Counted from the first letter of the stretch, positions 42,294-53,931 are shown. The stretch is 64,000 nt of DNA from Actinomyces culturomici (GCF_900499005.1 NZ_LS991316.1:1078496-1142495), one strand, 5' to 3'. The notes: generated from the letters alone by a model not told the origin. A program made the numbers and translations.

Positions 42294-43903
42294 AGCGCGC
42301 CTCCTTCCGTGGTAGCGGCGGACTCGGCCGCCGCGGACCGGGCGTCCGCCTCGTCCTCGTCCATGATCTGGGCGATCGCCGCCGCCGTGACCCCGTGGTG
42401 GCGCCACGGGAGGAGCGTGAAGACCGCGGAGGCGATGAGGGTGAAGGCGATGCAGCCCCAGCCGAAGATGAGGACGTAGCTCGACTTGTAGCCGCCGTAG
42501 CCCTCGCCGATATAGCCGACGATCGCGGAGAACAGCATGAAGATCAGCACCGCCGGGATGACGATGCCGACGAGGCCGTCCCACGCCTTCGGGACCTTCA
42601 CCGAGGACACGGTGTTGAGGTGCTTGCGCAGGCCCTTGAGGCGCGGCGCGAAGAGGGCGGCGAGGACCGCCATCGACACCGCGGAGGTGACGACGCCGAT
42701 GTTGTTGATGAAGGTGTCGACGATGTCGAGGTTGTTGAGGCCCGAGCGAGTGCCGAAGAGGACGAGCGAGATCACCGTCGCCGGCACGCCGAACGCGAGC
42801 GCGGCCGAGACCGGGCTCATGCCGAACTTGTCCTGGAGACCGCCGGAGACGACCTGGAGGAGCGAGAGCAGCGAGGTGATGCCGGCGAGGACGAGCGAGG
42901 CGAAGAACAGCACGCCGAAGAGCGAGCCGCCCGGCATCATCGACACGATCTGCGGGAAGGTGACAAAGGAGAGGATCGGGCCGGTGAGGCCCTGGAGCTC
43001 GCTCACCGCGACGCCCTGACCGTGCGCCATGAAGCCGAGCGCCGAGAAGACGCCGATGCCGGCGAGGATCTCGAAGGACGAGTTCGCGAAGCCCGCGACG
43101 AGCGCGGTGCCCGTGAGGTTCGTCTTCGGCTTGAGGTAGGACGCGTAGGTGAGCATGATGCCGAAGCCGACCGACAGGGAGTAGAAGACCTGCGAGAAGG
43201 CGGCGAGCCACACGTGCGGGTCCGCGAGAGAGTCCCACTTCGGCGTGAAGAAGGCGTCGAGGCCCTCGACCGCGCCGGGGAGGAAGAGCGCGCGGACGAC
43301 CATGACGACGAAGAGCACGACGAGGAGCGGGAGGAAGATCTTGTTCGCCGCCTCGACGCCCTTCGAGAGGCCGCGTCCGAGGATGAAGAGGACGAAGATC
43401 CACACGAGTGCGAGCGGGACCGCGATCGAAAGGACCGGCGTCCACGAGAACTCCTTCGCCCCGTCGACGACGTTGAGGAAGTCGGAGAGGAAGAAGGTCT
43501 GCGGGTCGTCGCCCCACGACTGGTTGACCGAGTAGATCGTGTACTGGACGCCCCAGGCGATGACGGCGGCGTAGTAGATGAGGATGACGAAGCAGACGAA
43601 GACCTGGATCCAGCCGATGAATTCGCCGCCAGCCCTCACGCGGCGCAGGGCCCAGGGGGCCGAGCCGCGGAACTTGTGGCCGAGCGCGTAATCGAGCCAG
43701 AGCATCGGGATGCCGACGAAGAGGATCGCGACGAGGTACGGGATGAGGAACGCGCCGCCGCCGTTGGCGTAGGCGACGCCGGGGAAGCGCCAGATGTTCC
43801 CCAGGCCGATGGCGGAGCCGATGGCGGCCAGGAGGAAGCCGGTCTGACCGGTCCACGTGTCCCGGCGGCTCGGCTGCTCCACCGATTCGATGTGTGTTGA
43901 CAT
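42290..43903 (-). CDS. metP: Neurotransmitter:sodium symporter family transporter (MetP type)
   Basis: A 537-residue Na+-coupled amino-acid importer of the SNF/NSS family with about 12 membrane helices. TM1 has the substrate and sodium site GSAIGLGNIWRFPGVAYANGGGAFLIPY. Later landmarks are FYSLSVGFGIMLTYASYL (TM6 region) and the TM8 SLLSLLQ segment. Coupling to a MetS-type peptide suggests methionine/alanine uptake, as for MetPS in Corynebacterium glutamicum. The ATG at 43903 has AAGGAG 8 nt upstream. The transporter family is clear; the substrate is inferred from the pairing. Confidence 0.9.
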   Translation of the reverse strand: MSTHIESVEQPSRRDTWTGQTGFLLAAIGSAIGLGNIWRFPGVAYANGGGAFLIPYLVAILFVGIPMLWLDYALGHKFRGSAPWALRRVRAGGEFIGWIQVFVCFVILIYYAAVIAWGVQYTIYSVNQSWGDDPQTFFLSDFLNVVDGAKEFSWTPVLSIAVPLALVWIFVLFILGRGLSKGVEAANKIFLPLLVVLFVVMVVRALFLPGAVEGLDAFFTPKWDSLADPHVWLAAFSQVFYSLSVGFGIMLTYASYLKPKTNLTGTALVAGFANSSFEILAGIGVFSALGFMAHGQGVAVSELQGLTGPILSFVTFPQIVSMMPGGSLFGVLFFASLVLAGITSLLSLLQVVSGGLQDKFGMSPVSAALAFGVPATVISLVLFGTRSGLNNLDIVDTFINNIGVVTSAVSMAVLAALFAPRLKGLRKHLNTVSSVKVPKAWDGLVGIVIPAVLIFMLFSAIVGYIGEGYGGYKSSYVLIFGWGCIAFTLIASAVFTLLPWRHHGVTAAAIAQIMDEDEADARSAAAESAATTEGGAL

Positions 43904-43993
43904 GGGATGCACTCCTTCTCAGGATTTCCCGGCCAGACTAGGGGACGCGCACGATTCCGGGAACGGGCGTCCATCCCGTAGACATGAGGCGGC

Positions 43994-44929
43994 TCACACG
44001 CCGAGGAACGCGTGGAAGATCCCGGCGGTGCAGATCGTGAGCGGCAGGGAGGCGAGGGTCGTGAGGAGAACGGCGCCCTGGGCGATCCGCTCCCCGGTTC
44101 CGGCCCGCGAGGCCGCGATGAAGGCGTTCTGCGCGGTCGGCAGGCCCGCCATGATCGTCACGGTCATGAGGTCGACACCGCGCATCCCGAGGAGCAGGCC
44201 GATCCCGTAGGCGATGAGCGGCTGGGCGAGGAGCTTGCACGCCGAGGCGACGAGGACGGCGGCGGTGTGCCGGTCGTGGAGGGGGAATCGGGCGCCGACG
44301 AGAGAGGCGCCGAAGGCGAGGAGGATCACCGGCGCGGCCGCGTCCCCGAGCATCGAGGTCGAGACCGCGAGGACCTTGGGAACCGGGATCTTCAGCGCGG
44401 CGAAGGCGAACCCGAGGGCCGCGGCGATCACCATCGGGTTCTTCACGATCGTGAGGACGACGGACGAGGGCGTGGGCGCCCGGCCCGATCCCGTGACGTC
44501 GGCGAGGACGAAGAACATCGGCGTGAAGAAGCCGAGCTGGAAGACGAGGATCGGGACGACGTGGGTCGCGTCCCCGAGGACGTAGAGGGCGATGGGGATG
44601 CCGATGTAGGCGGCGTTGTTGAGGGAGGCGGACATCGCGCCGAGGGCGAGGTCCCCTCCGCGCAAGCGAAGGGGACCCGCGCCGATGAGCACGAAGACGA
44701 GGGCGGCGCCGACGCCGCAGCCCGCGGCCGCCACGAGCGGACCGCCGAGGACGGCGAGGACGTCCGTCGTCGAGATCGCGTGGAAGAGCATCGCCGGCGA
44801 GGTCACCCAGTAGGTGAGCGTCGCGAGGAGCGAGGAGCCGTCGGGTCCGATGATCCCCCGCCTTCTGGCCTCCCAGCCGACGGCCATGACGAGGCCGATC
44901 GCGCAGATGCTCCAGACGATGTCGCTCAC
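43994..44929 (-). CDS. AEC-family (auxin efflux carrier-like) transporter
   Basis: A 311-residue integral membrane protein with about 10 helices in two inverted halves. GWEARRRGIIG lies after TM1, SASLNNAAYIGIPIALYVLG matches the conserved mid-protein motif with the helix-breaking Asn-Pro-type segment, and MAGLPTAQNAFIAASRAGTG is the C-terminal counterpart. Bacterial members export organic acids such as malate; the substrate here is unknown. The GTG start is preceded by a TACCCT -10 box (44936-44941) ending 6 nt upstream. Confidence 0.88.
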   Translation of the reverse strand: MSDIVWSICAIGLVMAVGWEARRRGIIGPDGSSLLATLTYWVTSPAMLFHAISTTDVLAVLGGPLVAAAGCGVGAALVFVLIGAGPLRLRGGDLALGAMSASLNNAAYIGIPIALYVLGDATHVVPILVFQLGFFTPMFFVLADVTGSGRAPTPSSVVLTIVKNPMVIAAALGFAFAALKIPVPKVLAVSTSMLGDAAAPVILLAFGASLVGARFPLHDRHTAAVLVASACKLLAQPLIAYGIGLLLGMRGVDLMTVTIMAGLPTAQNAFIAASRAGTGERIAQGAVLLTTLASLPLTICTAGIFHAFLGV

Positions 44930-44935
44930 GCGACC

Positions 44936-44941
44936 AGGGTA
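44936..44941 (-). promoter_or_regulatory. Putative -10 box of the leaderless AEC transporter gene
   Basis: TACCCT on the minus strand ends 6 nt before the GTG at 44929. Confidence 0.45.
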
Positions 44942-44971
44942 CGAGCGCGCGCCCTTCCGTTCAGCGGGCGC

Positions 44972-46927
<1,956 letters not shown>

Positions 46928-46928
<1 letters not shown>

Positions 46929-48250
46929 TGTTCGAGCCCCTCCCCGACATCCCCCGCCTCTACACGGGCATCGCCGAATGGGGCGCCGCGCTCCTCTACG
47001 TCCTGCTCGCGACGCGCACGCGGCCGAGGATGCGCCTCGTCCTCGGAGCTCTCGCCTCCCTCGCGGGGCTCGTCGGCGTTCAGCTCCTCGCGGGAGTCCT
47101 CCCCGTCTCGATGTGGATCCCCGGGATGCTCGCCGCGGTTCTCGCGATCGCCGCCTCGATTCGCGGGACCTCGGGTCTCGGACGGGTCGCGACCTGGCAC
47201 CTCACCTTCCGCGCCTTCATCCTCGCGGAATTCCTCGCCTCGCTCGAGTGGCAGCTCCAGGTCTACTTCCTCGAGGAGAGGGCGACCTACGCGCCGGGCG
47301 GACTCGTCTTCATGGTCCTCGTCTACGTCCTCGTCCTCGCGGTGTGGGGGGCCTTGGAGAACAGGAACTTCAGCGGCGAGGAGCCGCTCTCCCTCGGGAA
47401 TCCGGACCTCTGGATGGGGCTCCTCATCTCGCTGACGACCTTCGCGATGTCGAACCTCTCCTTCCTCTCGACCTCGACTCCCTTCTCCGGTCGCCTCGGC
47501 CCCGAGGTCTTCTACATCCGCACCCTCGTCGACCTCTGCGGGCTCGCCGCCCTCTACGCGCAGCACGAGCGGATCATGCAGATCCGGACGAGCACCGAAC
47601 TCGCGTCCATCCACGCGACGCTCGACGCCCAGCACCTCCAATACCTCCAGTCGAAGGCGGACTTCGAGGCGCTCGGACGCGCGCACCACGACCTCAAGCA
47701 TCAGATCGCCGTCATCCGCGCCGAGGTCGATCCCGAGGCGAAGCGCTCCGACTTCGAAGAGCTCGAGGAGTCGGTGAACGCCCTCGGTCACCGTTACCAC
47801 TCGGGCAATCCCGTCCTCGACGTCGTCCTGTCGGCGAAAGCCTCCGCCTGCGACGCCGACGGCATCGATTTCACTGCGGTCGCCGATGGGAAGCTCCTCG
47901 AGCGCATGAGCGCCATGGACATCGCGACCCTGTTCGGCAACGCCCTGGACAATGCCATCGAGGCGTCGCGACGCGTCGCGGATCCCGACCACCGCCTCGT
48001 CAAGCTCGCCCTCCACTCGCGCGGAGAGATGACGGTGATCCGAGTCGAGAACTGGTATTCGGGACTCGTCGCGACCGACGAGACCGGCAACCTCCGGACG
48101 ACGAAGTCCGACCGCTCACGGCACGGCTTCGGCGTGAAGTCGATCCGATGGACCGCGAGGAAGTACGGCGGGGAGGTCTCCACCCACTTCGACGGTCAGT
48201 GGTTCACGCTGACTGTCCTCCTGCCGAGCGCCAGCCCGATCGAGGCGTGA
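46928..48250 (+). CDS. AgrC-like GHKL sensor histidine kinase
   Basis: A 440-residue membrane kinase. The N-terminal half has about six transmembrane helices (about 15-210). After a coiled coil comes the phospho-acceptor segment RAHHDLKHQIAVI (His253/254), then the GHKL ATPase domain with N-box NALDNAIEA (338-346) and G-box RHGFGVKSI (399-407). The architecture is that of peptide- or envelope-sensing AgrC/NatK-type kinases, with no large extracellular sensor domain. It is coupled to the LytTR regulator. No AgrB/AgrD-like genes are nearby, so the signal is unknown. Confidence 0.9.
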
Positions 48251-48304
48251 AGCCCGGCCCCGCCGCCGCGTCGGCGGGCTGGGCGGAGGATCGGCGCGCC
48301 CGGC

Positions 48305-49324
48305 TCAGTTGAATCCCATGACCGCGCGGGCGATCGCGTAACCGGCGGTGAGGACGCGGCGCGAACGAATCCGAATGAGGCGCCCGAGCAGGTCGGACTC
48401 GACGGCGGCGGCCGCCGCCGGATCATTCGCCTCGAGGTCGGCCCACATCCGGTCCTTCATCGCGAGATGCTCGGGGTCGCCCGACAGCTGGGCCATGATC
48501 GTGCAGACGACGCAGTTGATCCGCAGGTAGTGGACCATGTACCGGTAGAGATTCTCCGGCACGGTCCCGCGCTCCGGCATGGCCGCGACCATCTCGCGAT
48601 TGACGCGCATGAGCTGGTCGAGTCGGGAGATCATCACCTTCTCGTTCACCGACTGGTCGTCGCGCCCGATGAAGTAGCGGTAGAGATCGACGTCGAGGTA
48701 GCGAATCGACCGGATGAGCGGCAGCGGCGTGTGCGAGTACAGGTAGTCGACGTAGAACGTGTGCTCGGGAAGGACGAGGCCGGACTCGCGGACGAGGGCC
48801 GTGCGCATCGTCAGCGCGTGCATCATGAGGTACTGGTCGTAGCGGCAGGGACGGACCTCGTCCCACCCGATCGTCCGCCCCTGGGGCAGGACGTTGCGAT
48901 AGCGGACGACGGTCTTGTGGGCCTTCCCCTGCTTCTCGTAGACGTAGTTCGTCACGACGAGGTCGAGTTCGCGCCCGGCCGCGCGCTCGTCGCGCAGAAG
49001 GTCGAGGACGTGGTGAAGGGCGCCGCGATCGAGCCAGTCGTCCGAGTCGACGACGCGCACGTGCGTGCCGGTCGCGGCTGCGAGGCCGGCGTTGACGGCG
49101 CCGCCGTGGCCCTTGTTCTCCTGATGGATCGCGCGCACGACGTCGGGGTGCTTCGTGGCCCACTCGTCGGCCAGAGCGCCCGTTACGTCCTTCGAGCCGT
49201 CGTCGACGATGAGGACCTCGACCTCGTCGTCGTAGTCGACGAGGGTGGCGAGCGCCCGATCGAGGTAGGCCTCCGAGTTGTAGGCGGGGACGATGACGGA
49301 CAGGAGCGGTTGCTGCGCGGACAT
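48305..49324 (-). CDS. Family 2 glycosyltransferase
   Basis: A 339-residue inverting GT-A glycosyltransferase. It has LLSVIVPAYNSEAYLDRALATL (UDP-sugar binding), EVLIVDDGSKDVTGALADEW, HQENKGHGGAVNAGLAAATG and the DxD-type metal site RVVDSDDWLDRGAL. The C-terminal part, with YVDYLYSHTPLPLIRSIRYLDVDLYRYFIGRDDQSV, is found in GT2 proteins of capsule and teichoic-acid-like loci. No membrane helix is evident. AGAGGA precedes the ATG. The sugar and acceptor are unknown. Confidence 0.9.
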   Translation of the reverse strand: MSAQQPLLSVIVPAYNSEAYLDRALATLVDYDDEVEVLIVDDGSKDVTGALADEWATKHPDVVRAIHQENKGHGGAVNAGLAAATGTHVRVVDSDDWLDRGALHHVLDLLRDERAAGRELDLVVTNYVYEKQGKAHKTVVRYRNVLPQGRTIGWDEVRPCRYDQYLMMHALTMRTALVRESGLVLPEHTFYVDYLYSHTPLPLIRSIRYLDVDLYRYFIGRDDQSVNEKVMISRLDQLMRVNREMVAAMPERGTVPENLYRYMVHYLRINCVVCTIMAQLSGDPEHLAMKDRMWADLEANDPAAAAAVESDLLGRLIRIRSRRVLTAGYAIARAVMGFN

Positions 49325-49400
49325 TTCTTCCTCTTGATCCCGACTCGGCGTTCCGGCTCGGTCGACCCGCGACTGCGCGGTGCCGGTCCTCACAAGGATA

Positions 49401-49432
49401 CGGGGCGGTTCGGTGAAAACCGAACCGCCCCG
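49401..49432 (-). terminator. Terminator of the GtrA-like gene
   Basis: CGGGGCGGTTCGGT (49401-49414) pairs perfectly with 49419-49432 around a GAAA tetraloop, 15 nt past the stop. Confidence 0.8.
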
Positions 49433-49446
49433 CTCTCGCATCCCGA

Positions 49447-50046
49447 TCAGACCGCCGCCGGAGCCTCCTCGGGAACCTGCTTGAAGATCACCTTGAAGAT
49501 CGGGAAGAAGACCCAGAAGGAGATCGCCGAGTTGATGATCATCGTGATGACGTCGGCGATCGTCTCCCCCGCCGATCCCATCGACGAGGTGAAGAAGTCG
49601 TAGATCGGATCCTTGTAGAGGACCTGGAGAGCGGCCGCGACGACCGTGATGACGACGTAGGCGATGAAGTACCAGAAGGCGGCGCGCCACACCGAGGAGT
49701 TCGACTTGAAGGTGATGTTGCGCTGGGCGAAGAAGTTGATGACCTGTGCGATGAGGAGCGTGATCTCGACGGCGAGGAAGTAGGCGAGGCCGCCGCCTCC
49801 GCCCTGCTGGATCGCGCCCGCGGCGTAATCGAAGAGGAACACGGTCTGCCCGCCGGTCTTACCGACCGGGAGGAACTGGAACGCGGTGTCGACGAGCGAG
49901 GTCTTCCCGAAGATCCACTTGAAGACGGGCATGAGGACGAGCTGGAGGACGGTGACGCCGTTCGAGAGGATGAAGAAGACGATGAACTGAGAGCTCGTCT
50001 CGTGCTCCTCGGAGAACTTCTTCCACCAGGCGGTGATCGCGTTCAT
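49447..50046 (-). CDS. GtrA-like membrane protein
   Basis: A 199-residue protein with about four transmembrane helices (FIVFFILSNGVTVLQLVL; YFLAVEITLLIAQVINFFAQRNITF; AAFWYFIAYVVITVVAAAL; TMIINSAISFWVFFPIF). The QVINFFAQRNITFKS segment corresponds to the GtrA family motif with N-F-x-x-x-R-x-x-x-F. GtrA proteins help transfer prenyl-linked sugars across the membrane for glycan decoration. Between helices 1 and 2 lies a longer loop (about 45-85) than in the typical 120-140-residue members. It follows the GH3 gene after 49 nt on the same strand. Confidence 0.8.
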   Translation of the reverse strand: MNAITAWWKKFSEEHETSSQFIVFFILSNGVTVLQLVLMPVFKWIFGKTSLVDTAFQFLPVGKTGGQTVFLFDYAAGAIQQGGGGGLAYFLAVEITLLIAQVINFFAQRNITFKSNSSVWRAAFWYFIAYVVITVVAAALQVLYKDPIYDFFTSSMGSAGETIADVITMIINSAISFWVFFPIFKVIFKQVPEEAPAAV

Positions 50047-50095
50047 GAGTGTCGCTTTCGAATCGTGATGCGGATGCGTGTATCGGGGATGTCTG

Positions 50096-52507
50096 TCAGC
50101 GGCCGGCCGAGTCGAGGGTCCGCTGGGTCTCCTTGTTCGACCGGCGGTTGGAGAAGTAGCCGCCGATCGTGCGGCCAAGGCCCTTGAAGGGGTGGCCGTT
50201 GACGAGGTCGACGATGCCGTCGACCATGTCGGTCGAGACGATGCCGTGGCTCATCTTCCCCATCGCCCGGAAGGGCATATTGATGATGAAGAGGATGTTG
50301 AGGTCGGGCTGTCCGGTGGCGTCCGCCTTCGCCTTCTTCTTGAGGAGGGTCTTCGCCGCGAAGCGCGCGAGGCGCGACTTCGCTCCGTCCATCGCGGAGA
50401 GGGGATCGGAGGCGACGAGCCGCGAGGGACGAGAGGCGACGGGCACCGGGCGTCCGAGGAGAGCGGAGAACTCCTCGTCGGTGGCCGCTCCGACCTCGCC
50501 CGTGAGGTAGTGGCCGAGTCCTTCGGGATTCGGCGAGGGCGCGGCGCCGGCGACCTCGTAGGCGGCGTCGAGCACCATGTCCTCGGCGTTGCGCCCGATG
50601 CGGATCGTCCACTCCCCCTTCTCGGTCGACCACGCGTTCGCGGCCGCGTCGAAGTGGCGGAAGGTGTAGGGGTCGAAGGGAATCGTGACGCGCGCGGATT
50701 CGCCGGCCGCGAGGTGAACCTTGGCGAAGCCCTTGAGCTCGCGGATCGGGCCCCAGACGGCTCCGGGGGACTCGACGTACATCTGAACGACCTCGGCGCC
50801 GTCGACGTCGGACGTGTTCGTCACGGTGACGTGCGCGCCCTCGGCGTCGACGTCGAGATCGGAGTACGAGAAGGTCGAGTACGAGAGGCCGAAGCCGAAC
50901 GGGTAAGAGACCGCGGTGCCGGTCGTCGTCGTGTAGCGGTAGCCGATGAAGGGTCCCTCGCGGTAGAGGGACAGAGGTCCGGTGGCCGGGTACCAGGCGG
51001 ACGAGGGGACGTCCTCATAGCGGACGGGGTAGGTCTCGCTCAGACGTCCGGAGGGGTTGACGCGGCCCGTGAGGACCCCGAGAGCGGCGGAGGCGCCCGC
51101 TTGACCGGAGAGGGACTGGTGGATGATCGCGGCGGTGCGCCTGGCCCAGGAGGTCTCGACCGAGGAGCCGGCCGAGAGGACGACGACGATTCGGGAGTCG
51201 GCGGCGGCGAGGGCGTCGAGGAGCTCGATCTGCACGCGAGGCAGTCGCATATGCGCGCGGTCGAGGCCCTCGGACTCGGAGAGCTCGTCGAGGCCGATGT
51301 AGGCGAGGACGACGTCGGCGGTCTTGGCGAGCTCGACCGCCTCGGCCTTCAGCGTCTCGTTCGGGGCGCCCAGACGGTCGTAGCCCTGCGCGTAGCCCAC
51401 GACCTCGAGGGGGAAGTCGCCGACGACGCCGAGCGTCGTCTCGAGGAAGGTCGGGTTGACCTGGGAGGAGCCGGAGCCCTGGTAGCGCGGGGTCTTCGCC
51501 ATGTCGCCGATGATCGCGACGCGGGTGCCGGGCGCGAGCGGGAGGATCGCGTCCTCATTGCGCAGCAGGACGATCGCCTCCTCGGCGACCCTGCGCGCAA
51601 GGGCGCCGTGGGCCTCCTTCTCGAGGGCGGGGCGATCCCCGTTCGAGAGGGCGGCCGCGGCCATGTCGCAGACCTCCTGAGCGCGGGCGTAGACGTCCTC
51701 GGCGGAGATCTCGCCGGCCTCGACCGCGGCGACGATCCGGCGGGCGGAGTCGAGGCCGGGTGCGGGCATCTCGAGGGTTCCGCCGGCGGCGGCCGCGGCC
51801 GCCGACTCGTTGGAGCCGCCCCAGTCGGAGACGACCATTCCCTCGAAGCCCCACTCCTCGCGGAGGATCTCGGTGAGGAGGTGGCGGTTCTCGTGGGCGT
51901 AGGTGCCGTTGACGAGGTTGTAGGACGACATGATCGTGCGGGGCTTCGCCTCGCGGACGACGATCTCGAAGGCGGTGAGGTAGATCTCGCGCATCGTCCG
52001 CTCGTCGACGATCGAATCGGACGCCATGCGGCGCAGCTCCTGGGAATTGACGGCGAAGTGCTTGGGGCACGCGGAGACGCCCTGGGACTGGATGCCGCGG
52101 ACGAGGCCGGCGGCCATGCGGCCCGCGAGGATCGGATCCTCCGAGTAGTACTCGAAGTTGCGGCCGCACAGGGGCGAGCGCTTGATGTTGAGGCCGGGGC
52201 CGAGGAGCACGTCGACGCCGAGGGCGCGGGCCTCCTGGCCGAGAGCGGCGCCCATCTCCTCGGCGAGCGCGGGGTCCCAGGAGTTCGCGACGGTCGCGGC
52301 GGTCGGGAAGCAGGTGGCGGGCTCCGCGGCGGCGATGCCGAGGTGGTCGCCCGAGCCGAGCTGGCGGCGGACGCCGTGCGGGCCGTCGGACATCACGAAG
52401 GACGGGATGCCGCGAGCCGGGAGCGGCCGCGAGTCCCACTCCGAAGAGCCGGAGAGCAGTGAGGCCGCTTCGAGCAACGTGAGGTCGTGAGCGTTGATGG
52501 AGGCCAC
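50096..52507 (-). CDS. Family 3 glycoside hydrolase (beta-glucosidase type)
   Basis: An 803-residue GH3 enzyme. The TIM-barrel domain has SDGPHGVRRQ, PKHFAVNSQE (149-158) and the nucleophile Asp228 in MVVSDWGGSNES. The second domain covers about 305-530 (VVVLSAGSSVETSW). A fibronectin-III-like domain follows (FIGYRYTT...VQMYVESPGAVWGPIRELKGFAKVHLAAGESARVTI). About 150 more residues form an extra C-terminal region with NMPFRAMGKMSHGIVSTDMVDGIVDLVNG. No signal peptide is present, so it probably hydrolyses imported oligosaccharides. The GTG start has AAGGGA 8 nt upstream. A remnant of another GH3 gene lies upstream on the opposite strand. Confidence 0.92.
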   Translation of the reverse strand: MASINAHDLTLLEAASLLSGSSEWDSRPLPARGIPSFVMSDGPHGVRRQLGSGDHLGIAAAEPATCFPTAATVANSWDPALAEEMGAALGQEARALGVDVLLGPGLNIKRSPLCGRNFEYYSEDPILAGRMAAGLVRGIQSQGVSACPKHFAVNSQELRRMASDSIVDERTMREIYLTAFEIVVREAKPRTIMSSYNLVNGTYAHENRHLLTEILREEWGFEGMVVSDWGGSNESAAAAAAGGTLEMPAPGLDSARRIVAAVEAGEISAEDVYARAQEVCDMAAAALSNGDRPALEKEAHGALARRVAEEAIVLLRNEDAILPLAPGTRVAIIGDMAKTPRYQGSGSSQVNPTFLETTLGVVGDFPLEVVGYAQGYDRLGAPNETLKAEAVELAKTADVVLAYIGLDELSESEGLDRAHMRLPRVQIELLDALAAADSRIVVVLSAGSSVETSWARRTAAIIHQSLSGQAGASAALGVLTGRVNPSGRLSETYPVRYEDVPSSAWYPATGPLSLYREGPFIGYRYTTTTGTAVSYPFGFGLSYSTFSYSDLDVDAEGAHVTVTNTSDVDGAEVVQMYVESPGAVWGPIRELKGFAKVHLAAGESARVTIPFDPYTFRHFDAAANAWSTEKGEWTIRIGRNAEDMVLDAAYEVAGAAPSPNPEGLGHYLTGEVGAATDEEFSALLGRPVPVASRPSRLVASDPLSAMDGAKSRLARFAAKTLLKKKAKADATGQPDLNILFIINMPFRAMGKMSHGIVSTDMVDGIVDLVNGHPFKGLGRTIGGYFSNRRSNKETQRTLDSAGR

Positions 52508-52645
52508 GTCGTCGTTCCCTTCTGTGCGTCATCGCCGTGTCCGGGGGCGCCGTGCGCGTCGCAGCGCCGGCGGCACCACCGGGCCGCTGCATTCATCCAA
52601 GCGCGTCAGCACCCGTTCGACGAGCGAACCCGCATGATCTGTCGC

Positions 52646-52659
52646 TTTGAACGTCTAAA
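52646..52659. promoter_or_regulatory. LacI-type operator candidate upstream of the GH3 gene
   Basis: TTTGAACGTCTAAA is an imperfect inverted repeat with a central CG, the general form of LacI-family operators, in an AT-rich patch 140 bp upstream of the GH3 start. No LacI gene is in the window. Confidence 0.3.
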
Positions 52660-52666
52660 TTGTCGG

Positions 52667-52700
52667 CGGGCGCCCTCCCCCGCAAGGGGGAGGACGCCCG
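52667..52700. terminator. Hairpin before the GH3 remnant
   Basis: CGGGCGCCCTCCCCC (52667-52681) pairs with 52686-52700 around a GCAA loop, with one mismatch. No intact gene ends here on the plus strand, so it is probably left over from a rearrangement, or it insulates the divergent GH3 gene. Confidence 0.5.
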
Positions 52701-52721
52701 CCCTGTCTACCGGTCGGATTA

Positions 52722-53027
52722 CTCCGCGTTCTCGACGCGGATCCGATCGTCCGCGCGGCGAACCCCTTCGTCACCTCGGAGTTCGAGGCCCAGTCCGACG
52801 CGATCGTCGTCGGCTTCGGCACCGCCGATGAGGCTCTCGTCAAGATCGCCCTTGGCATGCACGAGTCGAACGGTCGCCTGCCGATGCAGTTCACGAAGGA
52901 CATGGACACGGTCGAGGCCAACAAGGAGGACGTCCCCAAGGACCTCACCCCGTACACCGATTCGATGGGTAACGCCTACGACTACGGCTTCGGTCTCCAC
53001 CTCGACGGATCGGTCATCACCGACTGA
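52722..53027 (+). pseudogene. C-terminal remnant of a second GH3 glycosidase gene
   Basis: The plus-strand frame ending in the TGA at 53025-53027 reads LRVLDADPIVRAANPFVTSEF..., then a segment with SDAIVVGFGTADEALVKIALGMHES, GRLPMQF, DTVEANKEDVPKDL and a final YDYGFGLHLDG. This pattern (SDAILVGFG, GLLPMQ, DVPxD, YDFGFGL) is the last about 100 residues of large GH3 beta-glucosidases. There is no start codon with a ribosome binding site, and the hairpin at 52667-52700 cuts off any upstream part. About 700 residues are missing, so it is a truncated remnant. Confidence 0.8.
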
Positions 53028-53134
53028 TCGAACGGCTCTTCGAGCCTGCGGGGCGGGCTCGCTGTGCGCGCCCGCCCCGCTCTCCATTCCCCATCCCCAG
53101 GTCCGCAGGACCGGCACTCGAAAGGACACAGAAA

Positions 53135-53563
53135 ATGAAGAACTCCCTCCTGAGGATCGGCCTCGCCGTCGCCCTCGCGGTCTCCGCGGGCGCCGGGCTC
53201 GCCGCCTGTTCCGGCTCCGACTCGGCCGCCGGCTCTTCCCAGAGCTCCTCGGCGTCGGCCTCCCAGGGCGAGGACGCCGAGACCAAGGCCGACCTCGAGG
53301 CCGCCCGCCAGACGATCCTCGACACGCTCAAGGACAACCCCGATCTCACGCAGATCTACCTCGCCTCCGATGTGAAGAAGCCGACGGAGAAGTACGGCAT
53401 GCTCGTCGTCCCGTACGCCTACTCCGAGGCCACCGAGAAGCTCACGACGTCGATCGTGAAGATCGAGTCCGGCCCGAAGTTCATCATCGGGGCCGTCGCC
53501 AAGGAGTCCCAGAAGACCTGGGAGATCGACCAGGACGGCAAGATCTCCGAGAAGACGGAGTGA
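53135..53563 (+). CDS. Small lipoprotein of unknown function
   Basis: A 142-residue lipoprotein. The signal peptide MKNSLLRIGLAVALAVSAGAGLAAC ends in the lipobox LAAC (Cys25). A Ser/Ala-rich, acidic linker (about 26-48) leads to a compact domain (about 50-142) with ARQTILDTLKDNPDLTQIYLASDVKKPTEKYGMLVVPYAYSEA and a short acidic C-terminus. GAAAGGA precedes the ATG. I do not recognise the family. It is probably exposed on the outer face of the membrane. A hairpin at 53591-53630 closes it. Confidence 0.85.
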   Translation: MKNSLLRIGLAVALAVSAGAGLAACSGSDSAAGSSQSSSASASQGEDAETKADLEAARQTILDTLKDNPDLTQIYLASDVKKPTEKYGMLVVPYAYSEATEKLTTSIVKIESGPKFIIGAVAKESQKTWEIDQDGKISEKTE

Positions 53564-53590
53564 CTCGAGTCCACGAGTGCCGTGATCCGC

Positions 53591-53630
53591 GCGGCCGCTC
53601 GACCGCCCCCTCGGACGGTGGAGCGGCCGC
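53591..53630 (+). terminator. Terminator of the lipoprotein gene
   Basis: GCGGCCGCTC (53591-53600) pairs with GAGCGGCCGC (53621-53630); an inner ACCG/CGGT extends the stem. The rest of the 368-bp gap to 53931 is locally AT-richer (about 53690-53850) but shows no gene or further element I can support. Confidence 0.65.
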
Positions 53631-53931
53631 GTCGGATCGCGCTCGGCGCGACTGAACCCGCGCCTCCTCGGCCGCCTGCGGCCGCCCCCCATCATCCTCA
53701 TCATCAGTGTTGTGGTTCACCCCCCGGGCCGGAACCCTCGGGTGATGGTTCGAGGCCATTGAGCGCGGCCCGGAGCCCGCCTCCCGCTCTGCATGATCTG
53801 TCATTTCCGCGACGCGATCTGCACGTTCGTTATCATCCTGTGACAATTCGTTCGCAGGTCGGACGGCGCCTCCGCGTCCGGGTCGTCGACTCGATTGCGC
53901 GCGACCCGGGGCGGCGTGGGACGATCGGAGC

